DNA of 64,000 bases from Methanomassiliicoccales archaeon (GCA_004377185.1 SOIM01000025.1:1-64000), one strand, 5' to 3'. Counted from the first letter of the stretch, positions 26,971-36,481 are shown. Notes: a model not told the origin generated them from the letters alone. A program made the numbers and translations.

Positions 26971-27408
26971 TCACAGGATTTCTGAAAGAATGTCCCCGGT
27001 CTCTCTCACGTACTTCCCACATTTGTCCCGGATCTTCTCATCGTGAAATCGCTTCAAGCCTTCCTCGGTGGAAAGGTCCACGTCACAGATGTCCAAGCAG
27101 TTCGTTGTCCCGAGCCTCTCTACGAATCTGTCATAGAACAGCTTGGCCTTCTCGTACGCCTGCAACTTCCTATCCATGTCCTTCGCATCTGACCTTCCGT
27201 AAAGAAGCCCTATGGCCACGACTCCCCCGCTCAAGCAAGCGCAAAGGGACCCTTTTCCACCTATCCCAGCTCCGAACGGTGTGGCGATGTTCGGTATGGA
27301 TTCACATCCAATCTGACATTTCTCCGCAACCGCCTTGGACAGAGCTTCCGCGCAGTTGTATCCTTTCTTGAAGTAGTCCTCTGCTATCAAACCAAGATTG
27401 CTGAACAT
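26971..27408 (-). CDS. C-GCAxxG-C-C family redox protein
   Basis: The 145-residue protein matches the C_GCAxxG_C_C (split-Soret related) family: YNCAEA near 17-22, C32 and C36, then GAGIGGKGSLCACLSGG (about 46-62), and later Cys C104, C108, C129. These conserved Cys suggest a redox or metal site. Members occur in anaerobes, often near oxidoreductases; none is adjacent here. ATG 27408 is preceded by GGGGAGGA. Activity has not been established for the family as far as I know. Confidence 0.85.
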   Translation of the reverse strand: MFSNLGLIAEDYFKKGYNCAEALSKAVAEKCQIGCESIPNIATPFGAGIGGKGSLCACLSGGVVAIGLLYGRSDAKDMDRKLQAYEKAKLFYDRFVERLGTTNCLDICDVDLSTEEGLKRFHDEKIRDKCGKYVRETGDILSEIL

Positions 27409-27491
27409 TCCAGTCCTCCCCTTTCTATCTAGATGTCTCTGGCCTTGAATAATGTGATAGCCTTATTTTGGTTTCTGTCCGCCAGTGGCCA

Positions 27492-30400
27492 TTATTGTAG
27501 AACGTTCCACATGACGTTTGAATCCACGTAGATCCAGTAGCCGCGCCCTGCCACCATTACGTCCGTGTCCAGAAGAGCTTTCAGATAATATGGTCCGGTA
27601 GTACTGTCATATCCCTCAATCCTAAGCGCTCCGATATCAACTTTCAGCTGCCCAACGGTGTAGATAGGGTTGAAAGACGGGAAGGAAACGAGATTCCATC
27701 CGGCATACAACTGTATCTGTGTGGCAACAGGAACAAGTCCTGCAACAACCCAATCATCATCGGCCAGTACGTTCACCCAATAGGCGTTGTAGCGGTCGAT
27801 GCTCCAAAGGTCTCCTTTGTGGGGTTTCTCTTCCATGTACGATTTCCACGGATCCGCGGTATCTGAGGAATCATGCGTCCAGACCCTGTCGAATTGAATG
27901 GTTTGGAGAACTGTACTGATCGAGGTGTCCGTCAAATCCAGTGGTAGAGAGATAAGCTGCACGCCAGTGGTCAAATGCTTCACGAACTTGGCTGCTTTGT
28001 TCGGGGTTGGAGAATACTCCACTCCGTTGTAGGCCCTTACGTAGAAGAATATGTTACTCGTGTTTCCGTATCCACATCCAACGCATGTCCACTGGTAGGT
28101 GGGTGAATCGGTTGCTGGGATTGTGGTCTCCAGATTATAAGGTCCAATACTGAGATAGCCGACATAGAGCTCGTAGTTGACCACGTTGTCCAGACCAATA
28201 CCGTCATCCCCAGACCTTGCCCATGTGACAAGTATGTCCCCAAGCCCGAGACCGGTCAGCTCTGCATCCATCATCACGGGCGGGGCCGGCCCGAAGGCCA
28301 CCACATCGAGCTCTACGCAATCCGCACTGGAAAGGTTGTAGTTAGACCATGAGTCTTCTGCGTATACGCAAATCGTATGCAAACCCAGCGACCAAGTGGA
28401 TGTGTCAATCAAATATGTGACGTCCTCAAGAGGCCCATCGTAGGTGCCGTCCACAGGCAACATGGGTGTGCTGGTGACCCAGTTCGTGATCCCGTCCGTG
28501 AAGTTGGCACTGACGATGTTCTGGTTCCCGGTGTTCACATCGGAAATCGTTGCGTTCAGGTACACAGGATCTCCAAAGAGAACGGTAGTGGATTTGGAGT
28601 TGTTGACCAGTACGTTCAGAACCTCCGGAGCCAGGTTGTCCACAATGGTCAGAGTCACACACGCACCCGTCATATTGAGGTTGGGTACGTTATCCCTGGC
28701 ATAGACGCAGTACTGATAGGATCCAGGCCAGTCTGGCGTTGTCACAATCCCTTGGACATCCTCGACCGAGTTGTTGTAAATAAAGTCGAGCGGCCACAAC
28801 TTGGTGCTAGGCCAATTGGCCAGTCCTAATGTGTAGTTCGCATCTTGGATATTGTTATTACCTCTGCTGGTGTCGTCAATCGTTGCACTCAAAATGAAGT
28901 CTGGCGGTTTGGCAGAGAAGTCAAATGATGCCCCTGGGAGTCCGTTGATGAATACATCATAGATATCAGGTGGCCAGAGGTCAGAAGAAATGATTATGGT
29001 TGCGCATGGACTGGTCACGTTGATGTTGCTGGCTACATCCGAAGCGAAGACACATAAGTCATAGGAAGCTTCGGCCCAGAGAGTCGTATCAATTGCGGCA
29101 GTGGCATCCTCAATGAGGCTGTCAAATGCGCCATCTGCAGCAGACATAGCACCGCTTCCGCCAGTTCCAACTATCAGGTAACTTGCGTTCTGCACGTTGG
29201 ATTCGAGGTCCTCAATGGTCGCCGTCAGAGTAACCAGAGTCCCGGCCATCACGACAACGGAGGGCAAACCGTCCACCAACACGTTGTAGATCATGGGAGG
29301 ATCGTTGTCAATTGGAGTGCTAGTAATCGTCAGTGATGCACATAGACCGGTGGTGTTTCGTTTGGCCGACGCATCCCACGCATAAACGCAGACATCATAA
29401 GTAGCGTCCGACCAGCCAGCAGTATTGATGTCTTTTGTGGCACCTTCTATGGGGCTGTCAAATGCTCCGTCTTGAGGATCCATATCTATGCCGGGCCAAT
29501 TGCCCTGTCCGACCGTGTAGTTCGCTCCAGCTATGTCCGAGTTGCCCGTGTTGCTGTCGTCAATATCTGCAGTGAGAACCACCACATCACCAGGATTGAC
29601 AGTCTTGGATGGTTGACCATCAAGTAGGACGTTGGAAATCTCAGGAGGTTCATTATCAACAGGAGCAGAACCAATGACGAAATCTGCGTCGCTTATCACA
29701 CAATTGCTTTGACCCACACTATCGATTGCGCACACTCTGACCCTGCATTTGTTGGAGTCCACGTTCGGAGTGGTCCAGATATAGTACCCGTCATTCGGTT
29801 CATTGGTTGCGATTGTGACCCAAGTTGGAGATACAGAGTCTATGGTGTAATCAATCGACGTCACTGACAATTCGGGCATTTCAACGTCGTTCGCGTACCA
29901 TCGTATTTCGTAAACGGTCATCTTGGCAATGACCTCTCCACCGTCAGGTTGCAGGACATCAACATGTGGAGGGGTTGCGCCGTCGAGCCAGTCCAGCATG
30001 TCCCTCATCAGTGTCTCTTCCGTGCTGTCACCATCCTTGACATCGGTGGCTTCGAAATAGTCAAATGCATCGTATATGACGCGGGAATCCGGATCGTGAT
30101 CCGCCCTGATGCCAGCAATGTCGGTCGGATTGGATGAATAGACAAAAATCTCGGTTGATCCAGATGTGCCAATGATGTCGGGCGAACTGTGCGTGATACC
30201 TAAGTTTGAGATTCCGTTCGTGATTGGGTCACCAGGTATGCCATCCACTTGGTTGTCCCCTGAGGTGTCAGCGACGAAGGTCGCGTGAAGATTGTCGTTC
30301 AGCCAGGTAGTCCATCCATTGATGTTTGCATCGTTTGCGATTTCCTCGCCTGAGAAAAGGAAGTTTCCTGTGCCACCAAGATGGGTCTCAATGGCAGTAC

Positions 30401-31556
30401 GCGACGTCGCTGAGAGCGAGGTACTGTCGGTACTTGTGAACCAGACCACGGCAGGGTATTCTGAGATGTCGCTGTATGTTGGCTTAGCCCTGTAGTTGTC
30501 CATTTCAGTGTCCAGCATCTTATTCTCATATGAGTCCCAATTGGCGTGTGGTACGCTTCCCTTCACCAAGATTTCATCATATGTGTCGAATTCGTATGCG
30601 TAGTTGTCATTGTCATTCTCGTCAACGAGGAGAACACCGTCAGGTACGAAATTCAATGCCGCTGCCTGCAGAATAGCATAATTGGTGCGCCACGCCATAC
30701 TTGGTAGGTACATAAAACCAATTCCATTGTGCGTCTGTACAAAAACGGCAATCCCAAGAGTACGGATGTCCCACCCCGCTTGAATGGTGAATGTCCGCTC
30801 AATGTCGAGTGTGTCACCAACATCATCGAAGCTTGCAGGAACGGCATAATCAGTGAGAATGGTCCTCACAACTTGGTTGTACACCCTGTGGTGCCCATAG
30901 GTCTCGCTCGCAATCGGCAGATAGATGTTGCTTTCATAGACCATGAACGTGACGTACATATTGTCCTCGCCAATCAGATCAGTTGCTTCGATGTGAGCCA
31001 GAACTCTTCCTTCGGTGCTGGTTAGATTCCCTGTTAGGGATATTGTCAGGTTCGTTGTTCTGTCCTTTTCCGCTTGGTAGGCGTCTCTGTCATCATGATA
31101 CCTCTGCCACTTGGTGGTTCCACCGGATGCCCATAGAGTTGCTCCAGCAACGCCATTTCCACCAGCGTCGCCCTTGTAGTAGCCCCCTCCGTCCACAATC
31201 ATTGTCGGATATCCCGTAACGCCGTACCATAGCCTCCTGGTATTACTGGGGGAATAGTATATCGCGTCCGAACTTGAAGGATGATGCTCCAGAACAATGA
31301 TGTTGTCCGTCCCAAGCTCATCATGCAACCGATTGACAGCGAAAGCCTGAGGGGGGCAATACGGACACCAATCGGCGGTGAACAACTCCAAGACGACCGT
31401 TCTCTCGCTGGAACCATCGATACAAGCATTTGCAATAGGTTCCTCAGGAGCATTAGGTTCCGTCTCAGGTAGAGACCCTATCACAACCGCGAATGTGCCC
31501 GAAAGCATCACAACAGCCACAAATGAAGCCCACAAGATACGAGAATGTGCCCGCAT
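27492..31556 (-). CDS. Giant secreted protein: thioredoxin-fold N terminus, four Ig-like repeats, Fn3, C-terminal GWNL module
   Basis: The 1354-residue protein starts at ATG 31556 with GGAGG upstream. A signal peptide (about 1-28) leads into a thioredoxin-fold domain (about 45-180) with active site ADWCPYCPP and cis-Pro GYPTM, resembling Omp28-type proteins. A Rossmann-like domain follows (about 320-510; FLFSGEEIAND, VIYDAFDYFEA). Then come a domain at about 525-625 and four Ig-like repeats of about 110 aa (about 630-1075), each with PPEIxNVLxxGxPS, GxxDSPIEDA and a CVYAxD strand. A Fn3-like domain precedes the C-terminal pair TGVQLISLPL and AGWNLVSFPS (about 1195-1354), shared with 7161-9071. 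It is presumably a surface oxidoreductase or adhesin. Confidence 0.85.
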   Translation of the reverse strand: MRAHSRILWASFVAVVMLSGTFAVVIGSLPETEPNAPEEPIANACIDGSSERTVVLELFTADWCPYCPPQAFAVNRLHDELGTDNIIVLEHHPSSSDAIYYSPSNTRRLWYGVTGYPTMIVDGGGYYKGDAGGNGVAGATLWASGGTTKWQRYHDDRDAYQAEKDRTTNLTISLTGNLTSTEGRVLAHIEATDLIGEDNMYVTFMVYESNIYLPIASETYGHHRVYNQVVRTILTDYAVPASFDDVGDTLDIERTFTIQAGWDIRTLGIAVFVQTHNGIGFMYLPSMAWRTNYAILQAAALNFVPDGVLLVDENDNDNYAYEFDTYDEILVKGSVPHANWDSYENKMLDTEMDNYRAKPTYSDISEYPAVVWFTSTDSTSLSATSRTAIETHLGGTGNFLFSGEEIANDANINGWTTWLNDNLHATFVADTSGDNQVDGIPGDPITNGISNLGITHSSPDIIGTSGSTEIFVYSSNPTDIAGIRADHDPDSRVIYDAFDYFEATDVKDGDSTEETLMRDMLDWLDGATPPHVDVLQPDGGEVIAKMTVYEIRWYANDVEMPELSVTSIDYTIDSVSPTWVTIATNEPNDGYYIWTTPNVDSNKCRVRVCAIDSVGQSNCVISDADFVIGSAPVDNEPPEISNVLLDGQPSKTVNPGDVVVLTADIDDSNTGNSDIAGANYTVGQGNWPGIDMDPQDGAFDSPIEGATKDINTAGWSDATYDVCVYAWDASAKRNTTGLCASLTITSTPIDNDPPMIYNVLVDGLPSVVVMAGTLVTLTATIEDLESNVQNASYLIVGTGGSGAMSAADGAFDSLIEDATAAIDTTLWAEASYDLCVFASDVASNINVTSPCATIIISSDLWPPDIYDVFINGLPGASFDFSAKPPDFILSATIDDTSRGNNNIQDANYTLGLANWPSTKLWPLDFIYNNSVEDVQGIVTTPDWPGSYQYCVYARDNVPNLNMTGACVTLTIVDNLAPEVLNVLVNNSKSTTVLFGDPVYLNATISDVNTGNQNIVSANFTDGITNWVTSTPMLPVDGTYDGPLEDVTYLIDTSTWSLGLHTICVYAEDSWSNYNLSSADCVELDVVAFGPAPPVMMDAELTGLGLGDILVTWARSGDDGIGLDNVVNYELYVGYLSIGPYNLETTIPATDSPTYQWTCVGCGYGNTSNIFFYVRAYNGVEYSPTPNKAAKFVKHLTTGVQLISLPLDLTDTSISTVLQTIQFDRVWTHDSSDTADPWKSYMEEKPHKGDLWSIDRYNAYWVNVLADDDWVVAGLVPVATQIQLYAGWNLVSFPSFNPIYTVGQLKVDIGALRIEGYDSTTGPYYLKALLDTDVMVAGRGYWIYVDSNVMWNVLQ

Positions 31557-31695
31557 TTTCACTCCTCCATTCATAGAATGGCATAGATTGAATCCACCTG
31601 ACACTATATCAATATTACTGCGTTATAATGGCCAACGATTCGGAGCCTTCCAGTTTGATAAGGTTTTTATTTGCAGAGAACGGTTATCCAAAACC

Positions 31696-32709
31696 GTGGA
31701 CACAAGAAAATTGGCTAGGTTCCCCTATCTCAAAGAGACTGCCAGTCACATCAAGGAATCAGATCCATCGCTTGACGATCTCCTAACAGACCCGGCCTAC
31801 GAGGAAGCAAGGATGGCTGGGGAAAGAAGAGTGTTCGAGGCCCTGGAGAAGAGCACAATCGAGGACCACAGTCTGGTCAGCGATGCTGAGATCTTGAACG
31901 AGTTGCTTTCCTACCCCGTGGCACGAATGATAGTGTCCTGCGTCGGAGACCCCTTCCTGGTCAGAAGATATGCGCTCTCGGAAGCGAAAACGGCAAACCG
32001 AAGATGGTTGGACGAGGACAACGAGTTCATCGCCGGTCTTTCGAACGAGCTGGACGTCGATCATAGGATGGAGGACGGATACATCAAGATCCATTTCTCG
32101 GACTTCCTGAAGAACACCGCTCAGATGAGAAGCAAGGGCTGGAAGCTCATCAACCAACGGCTGGACGGAGGTTACGTTACACTGAGCCGGCAGAAATTCC
32201 TCCGAGTGCTTCAGGACGCCCTGAGGATAAGAATAGAGAATGAGCTGCCACTGGAAGTCAACGAGAAGATACTGGAGACCTTCCGGGGACCCACGCTCGA
32301 ACTGATAGACAAGATACAGGAGAAAAAGAGCAAGTACAAGGCGGAGGATTTCGGGAAGATAAGGACCACCAGACTGCCTCCGTGCATGAACAGGCTTCTA
32401 GCTACTCTTCAAACAGGAGAGGGCGTACCTCACACCGGGCGTTTTGCTCTCACCGCTTTTCTCAGGCATTTGGGTCTGAGGCCAGATGACATCCTGAGGA
32501 TGTTCTCAACAATCCCAGATTTTGACGAGGGCAAGACGAGATACCAGATAGAACACATATGCGGCATGACTTCAGGGACGAAATACACGCCCCCGGAGTG
32601 CAGCACCATGAAGTCCTACGGGATCTGCTACAACCCGGATGAGCTGTGTGGTAAGATAAAGCACCCACTTTCCTACTATCGTTTGAAGGGGAAAAAGAGA
32701 ACGGCCTAG
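31696..32709 (+). CDS. priL: DNA primase large subunit PriL
   Basis: The predicted 337-residue protein is the archaeal-eukaryotic primase large subunit. The C-terminal domain (about 230-330) keeps four Cys for the 4Fe-4S cluster: LPPCMNRLL, HICGM, the PPECSTMKSYGIC segment and LCGKIKHPL. PriL binds PriS (not in this window) and is needed to start RNA primers. The open frame runs upstream into the antisense of the secreted protein gene; GTG 31696 is chosen because TTTTTATTT (31661-31669) lies about 30 bp upstream and because KTVDTRKLARFPYLKE matches the usual N terminus. Length fits the family (330-400). The 3' end overlaps the convergent gene by 4 bp. Confidence 0.93.
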   Translation: MDTRKLARFPYLKETASHIKESDPSLDDLLTDPAYEEARMAGERRVFEALEKSTIEDHSLVSDAEILNELLSYPVARMIVSCVGDPFLVRRYALSEAKTANRRWLDEDNEFIAGLSNELDVDHRMEDGYIKIHFSDFLKNTAQMRSKGWKLINQRLDGGYVTLSRQKFLRVLQDALRIRIENELPLEVNEKILETFRGPTLELIDKIQEKKSKYKAEDFGKIRTTRLPPCMNRLLATLQTGEGVPHTGRFALTAFLRHLGLRPDDILRMFSTIPDFDEGKTRYQIEHICGMTSGTKYTPPECSTMKSYGICYNPDELCGKIKHPLSYYRLKGKKRTA

Positions 32710-33329
32710 CGGATTTTTCTCCAAGCTCTAACACCCCGCTGGATTGCGGTTATGTTCCCTCCAATAGCTATGATTACCATCGATACGTCAATGTATGTGA
32801 GGTAATAACCACCGTACCCGATTCTCCAGAAATCAGTTTGAGATGCAATCAGCTGGATGAGCGTGAAGAGCATCAGGATCACTAGCCTGTCCGCCCTGCC
32901 CATTATCCCCCCGTAATCGCGTCCTGCTCCGACAGCCTGGGCCTGCGTACCAAGATAGCTCGTCATCAAGATCCCGACCAAAGCGAATAGTGCAATGACG
33001 CTGTTGTGAATTCCCGAGAGTATGATCCCGCCAACTATGAAGATGTCCGCATACCTGTCCAGAACGTGATCTAGGAAGTCTCCCCTCTTCGAGGCTTTCC
33101 CTGTCATTTTGGCGATTTTCCCATCAAGTGCGTCGAAAAGAGCATTGAGGGCAATGAAGACAAAGGCAAATAGGAGTCCCCAGAATCCACCAATCCAGAA
33201 GTTGACTCCCGCAAACACCGCGCACAGAAAGGCAATCCAGGTCAGAGTGTTGGGGTTTATGTGTTTCATCCTTGTTGCCAATGGAAGCAAGAACCACTCG
33301 GCCTTGTCTCTATGGGAATCTAGTACCAA
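32706..33329 (-). CDS. CDP-alcohol phosphatidyltransferase, probable archaetidylinositol-phosphate synthase
   Basis: The 207-residue integral membrane enzyme has the CDP-alcohol phosphotransferase signature: D..DGKIAKMTGKASKRGDFLDHVLDR (about 65-92), with the four Asp of D1xxD2GxxA...GxxxD3xxxD4. About six helices surround it. Archaeal members of this size usually make archaetidylinositol phosphate from CDP-archaeol and inositol phosphate, a membrane lipid head-group step. The gene overlaps the upstream kinase gene by 10 bp, so the two are an operon. Archaetidylserine or archaetidylglycerol synthase are alternatives. Confidence 0.88.
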   Translation of the reverse strand: MVLDSHRDKAEWFLLPLATRMKHINPNTLTWIAFLCAVFAGVNFWIGGFWGLLFAFVFIALNALFDALDGKIAKMTGKASKRGDFLDHVLDRYADIFIVGGIILSGIHNSVIALFALVGILMTSYLGTQAQAVGAGRDYGGIMGRADRLVILMLFTLIQLIASQTDFWRIGYGGYYLTYIDVSMVIIAIGGNITAIQRGVRAWRKIR

Positions 33330-33844
33330 TCCAGGATCACCTCGCTCCAGTCAATCTGTCCGACCCTGTGGTCATCCCTCTGCCCTTCCACAATTCTGAG
33401 CACGGTTTCCACCGTCTGGTCAACCGTCCTTCGGGTTGTATCGACTTCGTACGTCTCTTCAACGGATTCGACCGATTCTATCGTGACGACATCCACCGCT
33501 TCCGCTTCCACGTTCTCCTTCACCTTCTTCTCGTTCCAGTTCTTGGCCTCCAGGCGCTTCTTCAGCTCGTTGGGGTTGCATCTCAGGACGATGGACAGGT
33601 CCACATCCATCAAATGGGAGAAATGGCCGTCCAGGAAAATGACATCGTTCTCCAGACCTCTCACCTTCTCGCGCAGCGCGTCCACGTCAACAATATCTAC
33701 GTCCCTTTCAGGGTCCACACCGACTACTGTGTTCGACTCAAAAGCCAGTTCGTTCAGATTCACTATGTGATATCCTTCCTCCCTCAATCTCTCACATACA
33801 GCGGTCTTACCCGTTCCAGGCGTGCCGGTCATGGCCACAAGCAT
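33320..33844 (-). CDS. AK6/Fap7-type adenylate kinase-like NTPase
   Basis: The 174-residue P-loop protein begins MLVAMTGTPGTGKTAVCERLREEGY and contains VIFLDGHFSHLMDVDLSIVLRCNP (about 70-93) with the LID-like KNWNEKKVKENVEAEAVDV. This is the archaeal Fap7/AK6 family, which in archaea and eukaryotes assists final 18S/16S rRNA maturation with uS11 and has adenylate kinase activity. ATG 33844 is chosen over ATG 33856 because an ATATAT box (33868-33873) is centred 26-27 bp upstream. It overlaps the lipid-synthase gene downstream. Confidence 0.9.
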   Translation of the reverse strand: MLVAMTGTPGTGKTAVCERLREEGYHIVNLNELAFESNTVVGVDPERDVDIVDVDALREKVRGLENDVIFLDGHFSHLMDVDLSIVLRCNPNELKKRLEAKNWNEKKVKENVEAEAVDVVTIESVESVEETYEVDTTRRTVDQTVETVLRIVEGQRDDHRVGQIDWSEVILDWY

Positions 33845-33904
33845 CGAGTGTTGCATTGATTTCCTTGATATATGGTTTGCGACGAGCAGTAGAATGAAAC
33901 TAAT

Positions 33905-34684
33905 CTAACCTATCCGTTCTTGAAGTGTTGAGAACAACTCTCCCTGGATTAGCACCTTTTCGTAATTCTGTCTGAAGGAGGGAGGAATTGAAGATTCCCT
34001 GACTTCGAACGTAAAATCGTATGTAACGTCCATCAAGAACAGCGGATGAGCTGGGGCCAGGCCGAAATCCGTTTGTTTGCCAGCAAGAGCTTCAGTGATG
34101 GCTTTCTTCGGTATCTCACCGTTCGCGTACTTGACGAGGGCCAAGACCATCCTCCTGACCATGTTCCAGAGAAAGCTCTCTCCCTTTATGTCGAGGTAGA
34201 TGAAATTCCTCTTCCTGCTAACCTTGATCGAATCCATTCTTCTCACAGTGGACCTTTCGCTCCTTCTGCAGAAGTTCTTGAAATCGTGTTCTCCAACAAA
34301 CAGAGAGGAGGCGCGCTTCAGCCCGTCCAAGTCCAGTCCTTTGTCAAGATGGTATCTGTACCACCTCTGCCTGGCATGGCGTGGATTGAAATCATCGTTC
34401 ACCTCAGCAAAGCCCCAGAAATAAACGTCCTTAACATTCGAATTCAAAGCTCTCAGCATCTGGCCCTTCTTGAAATCGGTGTCAAAGGCAATCACATTCC
34501 CGACTGCACTAGCCCCGCGGTCTGTCCTGCTCGAGCTCTGGAAGTTGTTCTCCTTCACCCCTTGAATCATCTTCGTTCTGTTCAGGGCTTTGATGATATC
34601 CCCCTCCACCGTCCTCACATTGGGCTGTCTCTGATAACCCCAAAAAACAGAACCATCATACGCGAATTTGAGGGCTACCCTCAT
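33905..34684 (-). CDS. truA: tRNA pseudouridine synthase TruA
   Basis: The 259-residue protein is a TruA-type synthase making pseudouridine at positions 38-40 of the tRNA anticodon arm. The catalytic Asp is in SSSRTDRGASA (about 50-60). The motifs FAYDGSVFWGYQRQP at the N terminus and ESFLWNMVRRMV (about 165-176) are typical. The ATG at 34684 is chosen rather than 34693 because a TATA box reading TTATATAG on this strand (34707-34714) is centred 27 bp away. The gene is divergent from trmJ with only 40 bp between start codons. Confidence 0.95.
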   Translation of the reverse strand: MRVALKFAYDGSVFWGYQRQPNVRTVEGDIIKALNRTKMIQGVKENNFQSSSRTDRGASAVGNVIAFDTDFKKGQMLRALNSNVKDVYFWGFAEVNDDFNPRHARQRWYRYHLDKGLDLDGLKRASSLFVGEHDFKNFCRRSERSTVRRMDSIKVSRKRNFIYLDIKGESFLWNMVRRMVLALVKYANGEIPKKAITEALAGKQTDFGLAPAHPLFLMDVTYDFTFEVRESSIPPSFRQNYEKVLIQGELFSTLQERIG

Positions 34685-34690
34685 CGGAAG

Positions 34691-34724
34691 CATGATTATT
34701 ATCTATCTATATAAGGTGTCCCAG
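34691..34724. promoter_or_regulatory. Nested divergent promoters of truA and trmJ
   Basis: Two TATA-like boxes lie inside the 40-bp gap. ATTATTAT (34695-34702) is centred about 27 bp before the trmJ ATG at 34725, and CTATATAA (34707-34714), read on the minus strand, is centred 27 bp before the truA ATG at 34684. Each box thus sits on the far side of the other gene's transcription start, so the two preinitiation complexes must overlap and probably exclude each other. No experimental start sites are known. Confidence 0.6.
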
Positions 34725-35444
34725 ATGCCCGATTACTTCGTCCTGCTGGTAGAGCCGAAAACAGAGGGGAACGTAGGAGCGGTCGCCCGGTCAATGATGA
34801 ACTTCGGGTTGAACGAGCTTGGTCTGGTCAATCCTTGCGAAATCGGGGATGTGGCTCAGAAGAGGGCGATGAAGGCCATCGGTATCTTAGAAGGAGCAAG
34901 AACGTTCGACTCCCTCGAAGAAGCACTGGCGGACATGGATTTCGTGGTGGGGACTTCGGGTGTGAATACTCTTGGGGAGCGGAGGTTCATTCGCATCGCA
35001 TTGACCCCGGAGGAAGCGTCCGAGAAGCTAAGCGAAATGGATGGAAAGATTGCCCTACTCTTCGGAAGGGAGGACTTTGGTCTTCTGAACGAAGAACTGA
35101 AGAGATGCGACATGCTGCTCAGGATCCCCTCAAGTGAAGAATACCCAATACTCAACATCTCCCACGCTGCAAACATCCTGTTCTATGAACTATTCAAACA
35201 CCAATCCGAGAAAGAGAAGCCGAGGGAGGCGTCCGGATTCGAGAAAGAGAAACTGTACGAACATTTCGAGAGACTCCTAGATGCAATCAGCTACCCGGAA
35301 CACAAGAAAGGAAGAACCAAGATGATGTTCAGAAGATTGATGGGCAGGGCCACGCCTTCCAAATGGGAATTCCACGCAATGATGGGAGTGATAAGCTCCG
35401 CTGCGGACAGGCTCAACAGGAACAAATCCAAGATGAAGGACTAG
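34725..35444 (+). CDS. trmJ: TrmJ-type tRNA (Nm32) 2'-O-methyltransferase (SPOUT)
   Basis: The 239-residue protein is a SPOUT RNA 2'-O-methyltransferase: LVEPKTEGNVGAVARSMMNFG (about 7-27), then LLFGREDFGLLNEELKRCD (about 105-123) and LNISHAANILFYELFK (about 134-150), which form the knotted SAM site. The C-terminal extension (about 165-239) is helical and basic. Family members of this form methylate nucleotide 32 of tRNA. ATG 34725 is the start fitting the TATA box at 34695-34702. It ends with a 4-bp overlap with the convergent GAPDH gene. With truA it forms a divergent tRNA-modification pair. Confidence 0.92.
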   Translation: MPDYFVLLVEPKTEGNVGAVARSMMNFGLNELGLVNPCEIGDVAQKRAMKAIGILEGARTFDSLEEALADMDFVVGTSGVNTLGERRFIRIALTPEEASEKLSEMDGKIALLFGREDFGLLNEELKRCDMLLRIPSSEEYPILNISHAANILFYELFKHQSEKEKPREASGFEKEKLYEHFERLLDAISYPEHKKGRTKMMFRRLMGRATPSKWEFHAMMGVISSAADRLNRNKSKMKD

Positions 35445-36448
35445 CAAACCCCGATGTACTTGTCCGTAGTCTCCATGCTTTTCAATTTGTCCTCTTCCAT
35501 CTCCAGCATTGAACGGATGGCATCCACGTTCTCAGGCACTACGTCCGACTCCTGATGGATGGCTTGGTAGTAGTACAGCTTTTTCCCAACGGTATGGACA
35601 CCGTCATCCCAGACAGCGATCTCGTACAGGTCTCCCCTCTCCCTGCACAGGTCCCTCGCCATCTCCATTATCTGCGCGGTCGATTTGATGCCTTCCGAGC
35701 CAGAGACGAATATGATCCTCGGGGTCGCCTTCCATAGACCAATGACATCCTCGCTGGAGACTTCCTTCTTCAGATCCACCACAACCGAGTGCAGGTGCAT
35801 TATCGTGGTGGGAACCTTGACAGCAGTTGTCTGTATGTTCAATTCGGGAACTACGCTCTGCACGTCCGGACCGTGATGGGAGGGCACCTTCAGCACCGGC
35901 TCAATGGCGTTTATCGGTCCTCTTTTGGTGTCCCAGGGATCCGCGGACCTTCTGACCATGACCGCAAGAACATTGTCTATGCCATACTCGGTGTAGAGAG
36001 GATATAGAGTTCTCAGCAGACCGGTGGTATTGCAGGACACGACCCTCACGAACTGCGCACCGTACGCCTGTTCATAGTTAGCCATCGCATTGAATGATAG
36101 ACCGGTCAGGTCATGCTTCTCCCCGCCCTGCCAGATGGCCTTCTTCCCGAGCTTCTCGTACATCTCCTTGTAGCCCATCTTCTTCGGAGTGCAGTCCATT
36201 ACGATGTCCGCCTCGGGTAACAAATCGTCCAATGTGCCCTGGGTCTCCAGACCGGCCTCGTCAAACCTCGATACGAAGTCCTTCGAAGCTGCATAAAGAG
36301 GAAAACCTCTCAGGTTAGCCATCTTGGCTTCAAAGGTGGGCCTGGTCTTGGTCACACCTATGACCTCCATATCTGGCTGGGCATTAATCGCGTCCGCCAA
36401 TCTCTTACCAATCGTCCCATATCCGTTGATTGCAACTTTGACCTTCAC
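35441..36448 (-). CDS. gap: Type II (archaeal) glyceraldehyde-3-phosphate dehydrogenase
   Basis: The 335-residue enzyme is archaeal phosphorylating GAPDH: NAD(P)-binding NGYGTIGKRLADAI at the N terminus and the active-site Cys in VVSCNTTGLLRTLYPL (about 135-150). It interconverts glyceraldehyde-3-phosphate and 1,3-bisphosphoglycerate in central carbon flow, mainly gluconeogenic in archaea. KTRPTFEAKMA after the second strand suggests possible NADP acceptance, as in related enzymes. The start is GTG 36448, preceded by GGGGGTT. Length matches the family. Confidence 0.97.
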   Translation of the reverse strand: MKVKVAINGYGTIGKRLADAINAQPDMEVIGVTKTRPTFEAKMANLRGFPLYAASKDFVSRFDEAGLETQGTLDDLLPEADIVMDCTPKKMGYKEMYEKLGKKAIWQGGEKHDLTGLSFNAMANYEQAYGAQFVRVVSCNTTGLLRTLYPLYTEYGIDNVLAVMVRRSADPWDTKRGPINAIEPVLKVPSHHGPDVQSVVPELNIQTTAVKVPTTIMHLHSVVVDLKKEVSSEDVIGLWKATPRIIFVSGSEGIKSTAQIMEMARDLCRERGDLYEIAVWDDGVHTVGKKLYYYQAIHQESDVVPENVDAIRSMLEMEEDKLKSMETTDKYIGVC

Positions 36449-36481
36449 TACAACCCCCGAGGGTGAAAACGCAAAGAAGTC

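Noticed and set aside
31378-31695. N-terminal extension of PriL upstream of 31696
   Set aside because: It lies antisense within the secreted protein's signal and thioredoxin region and does not read as primase; the promoter lies downstream of it.
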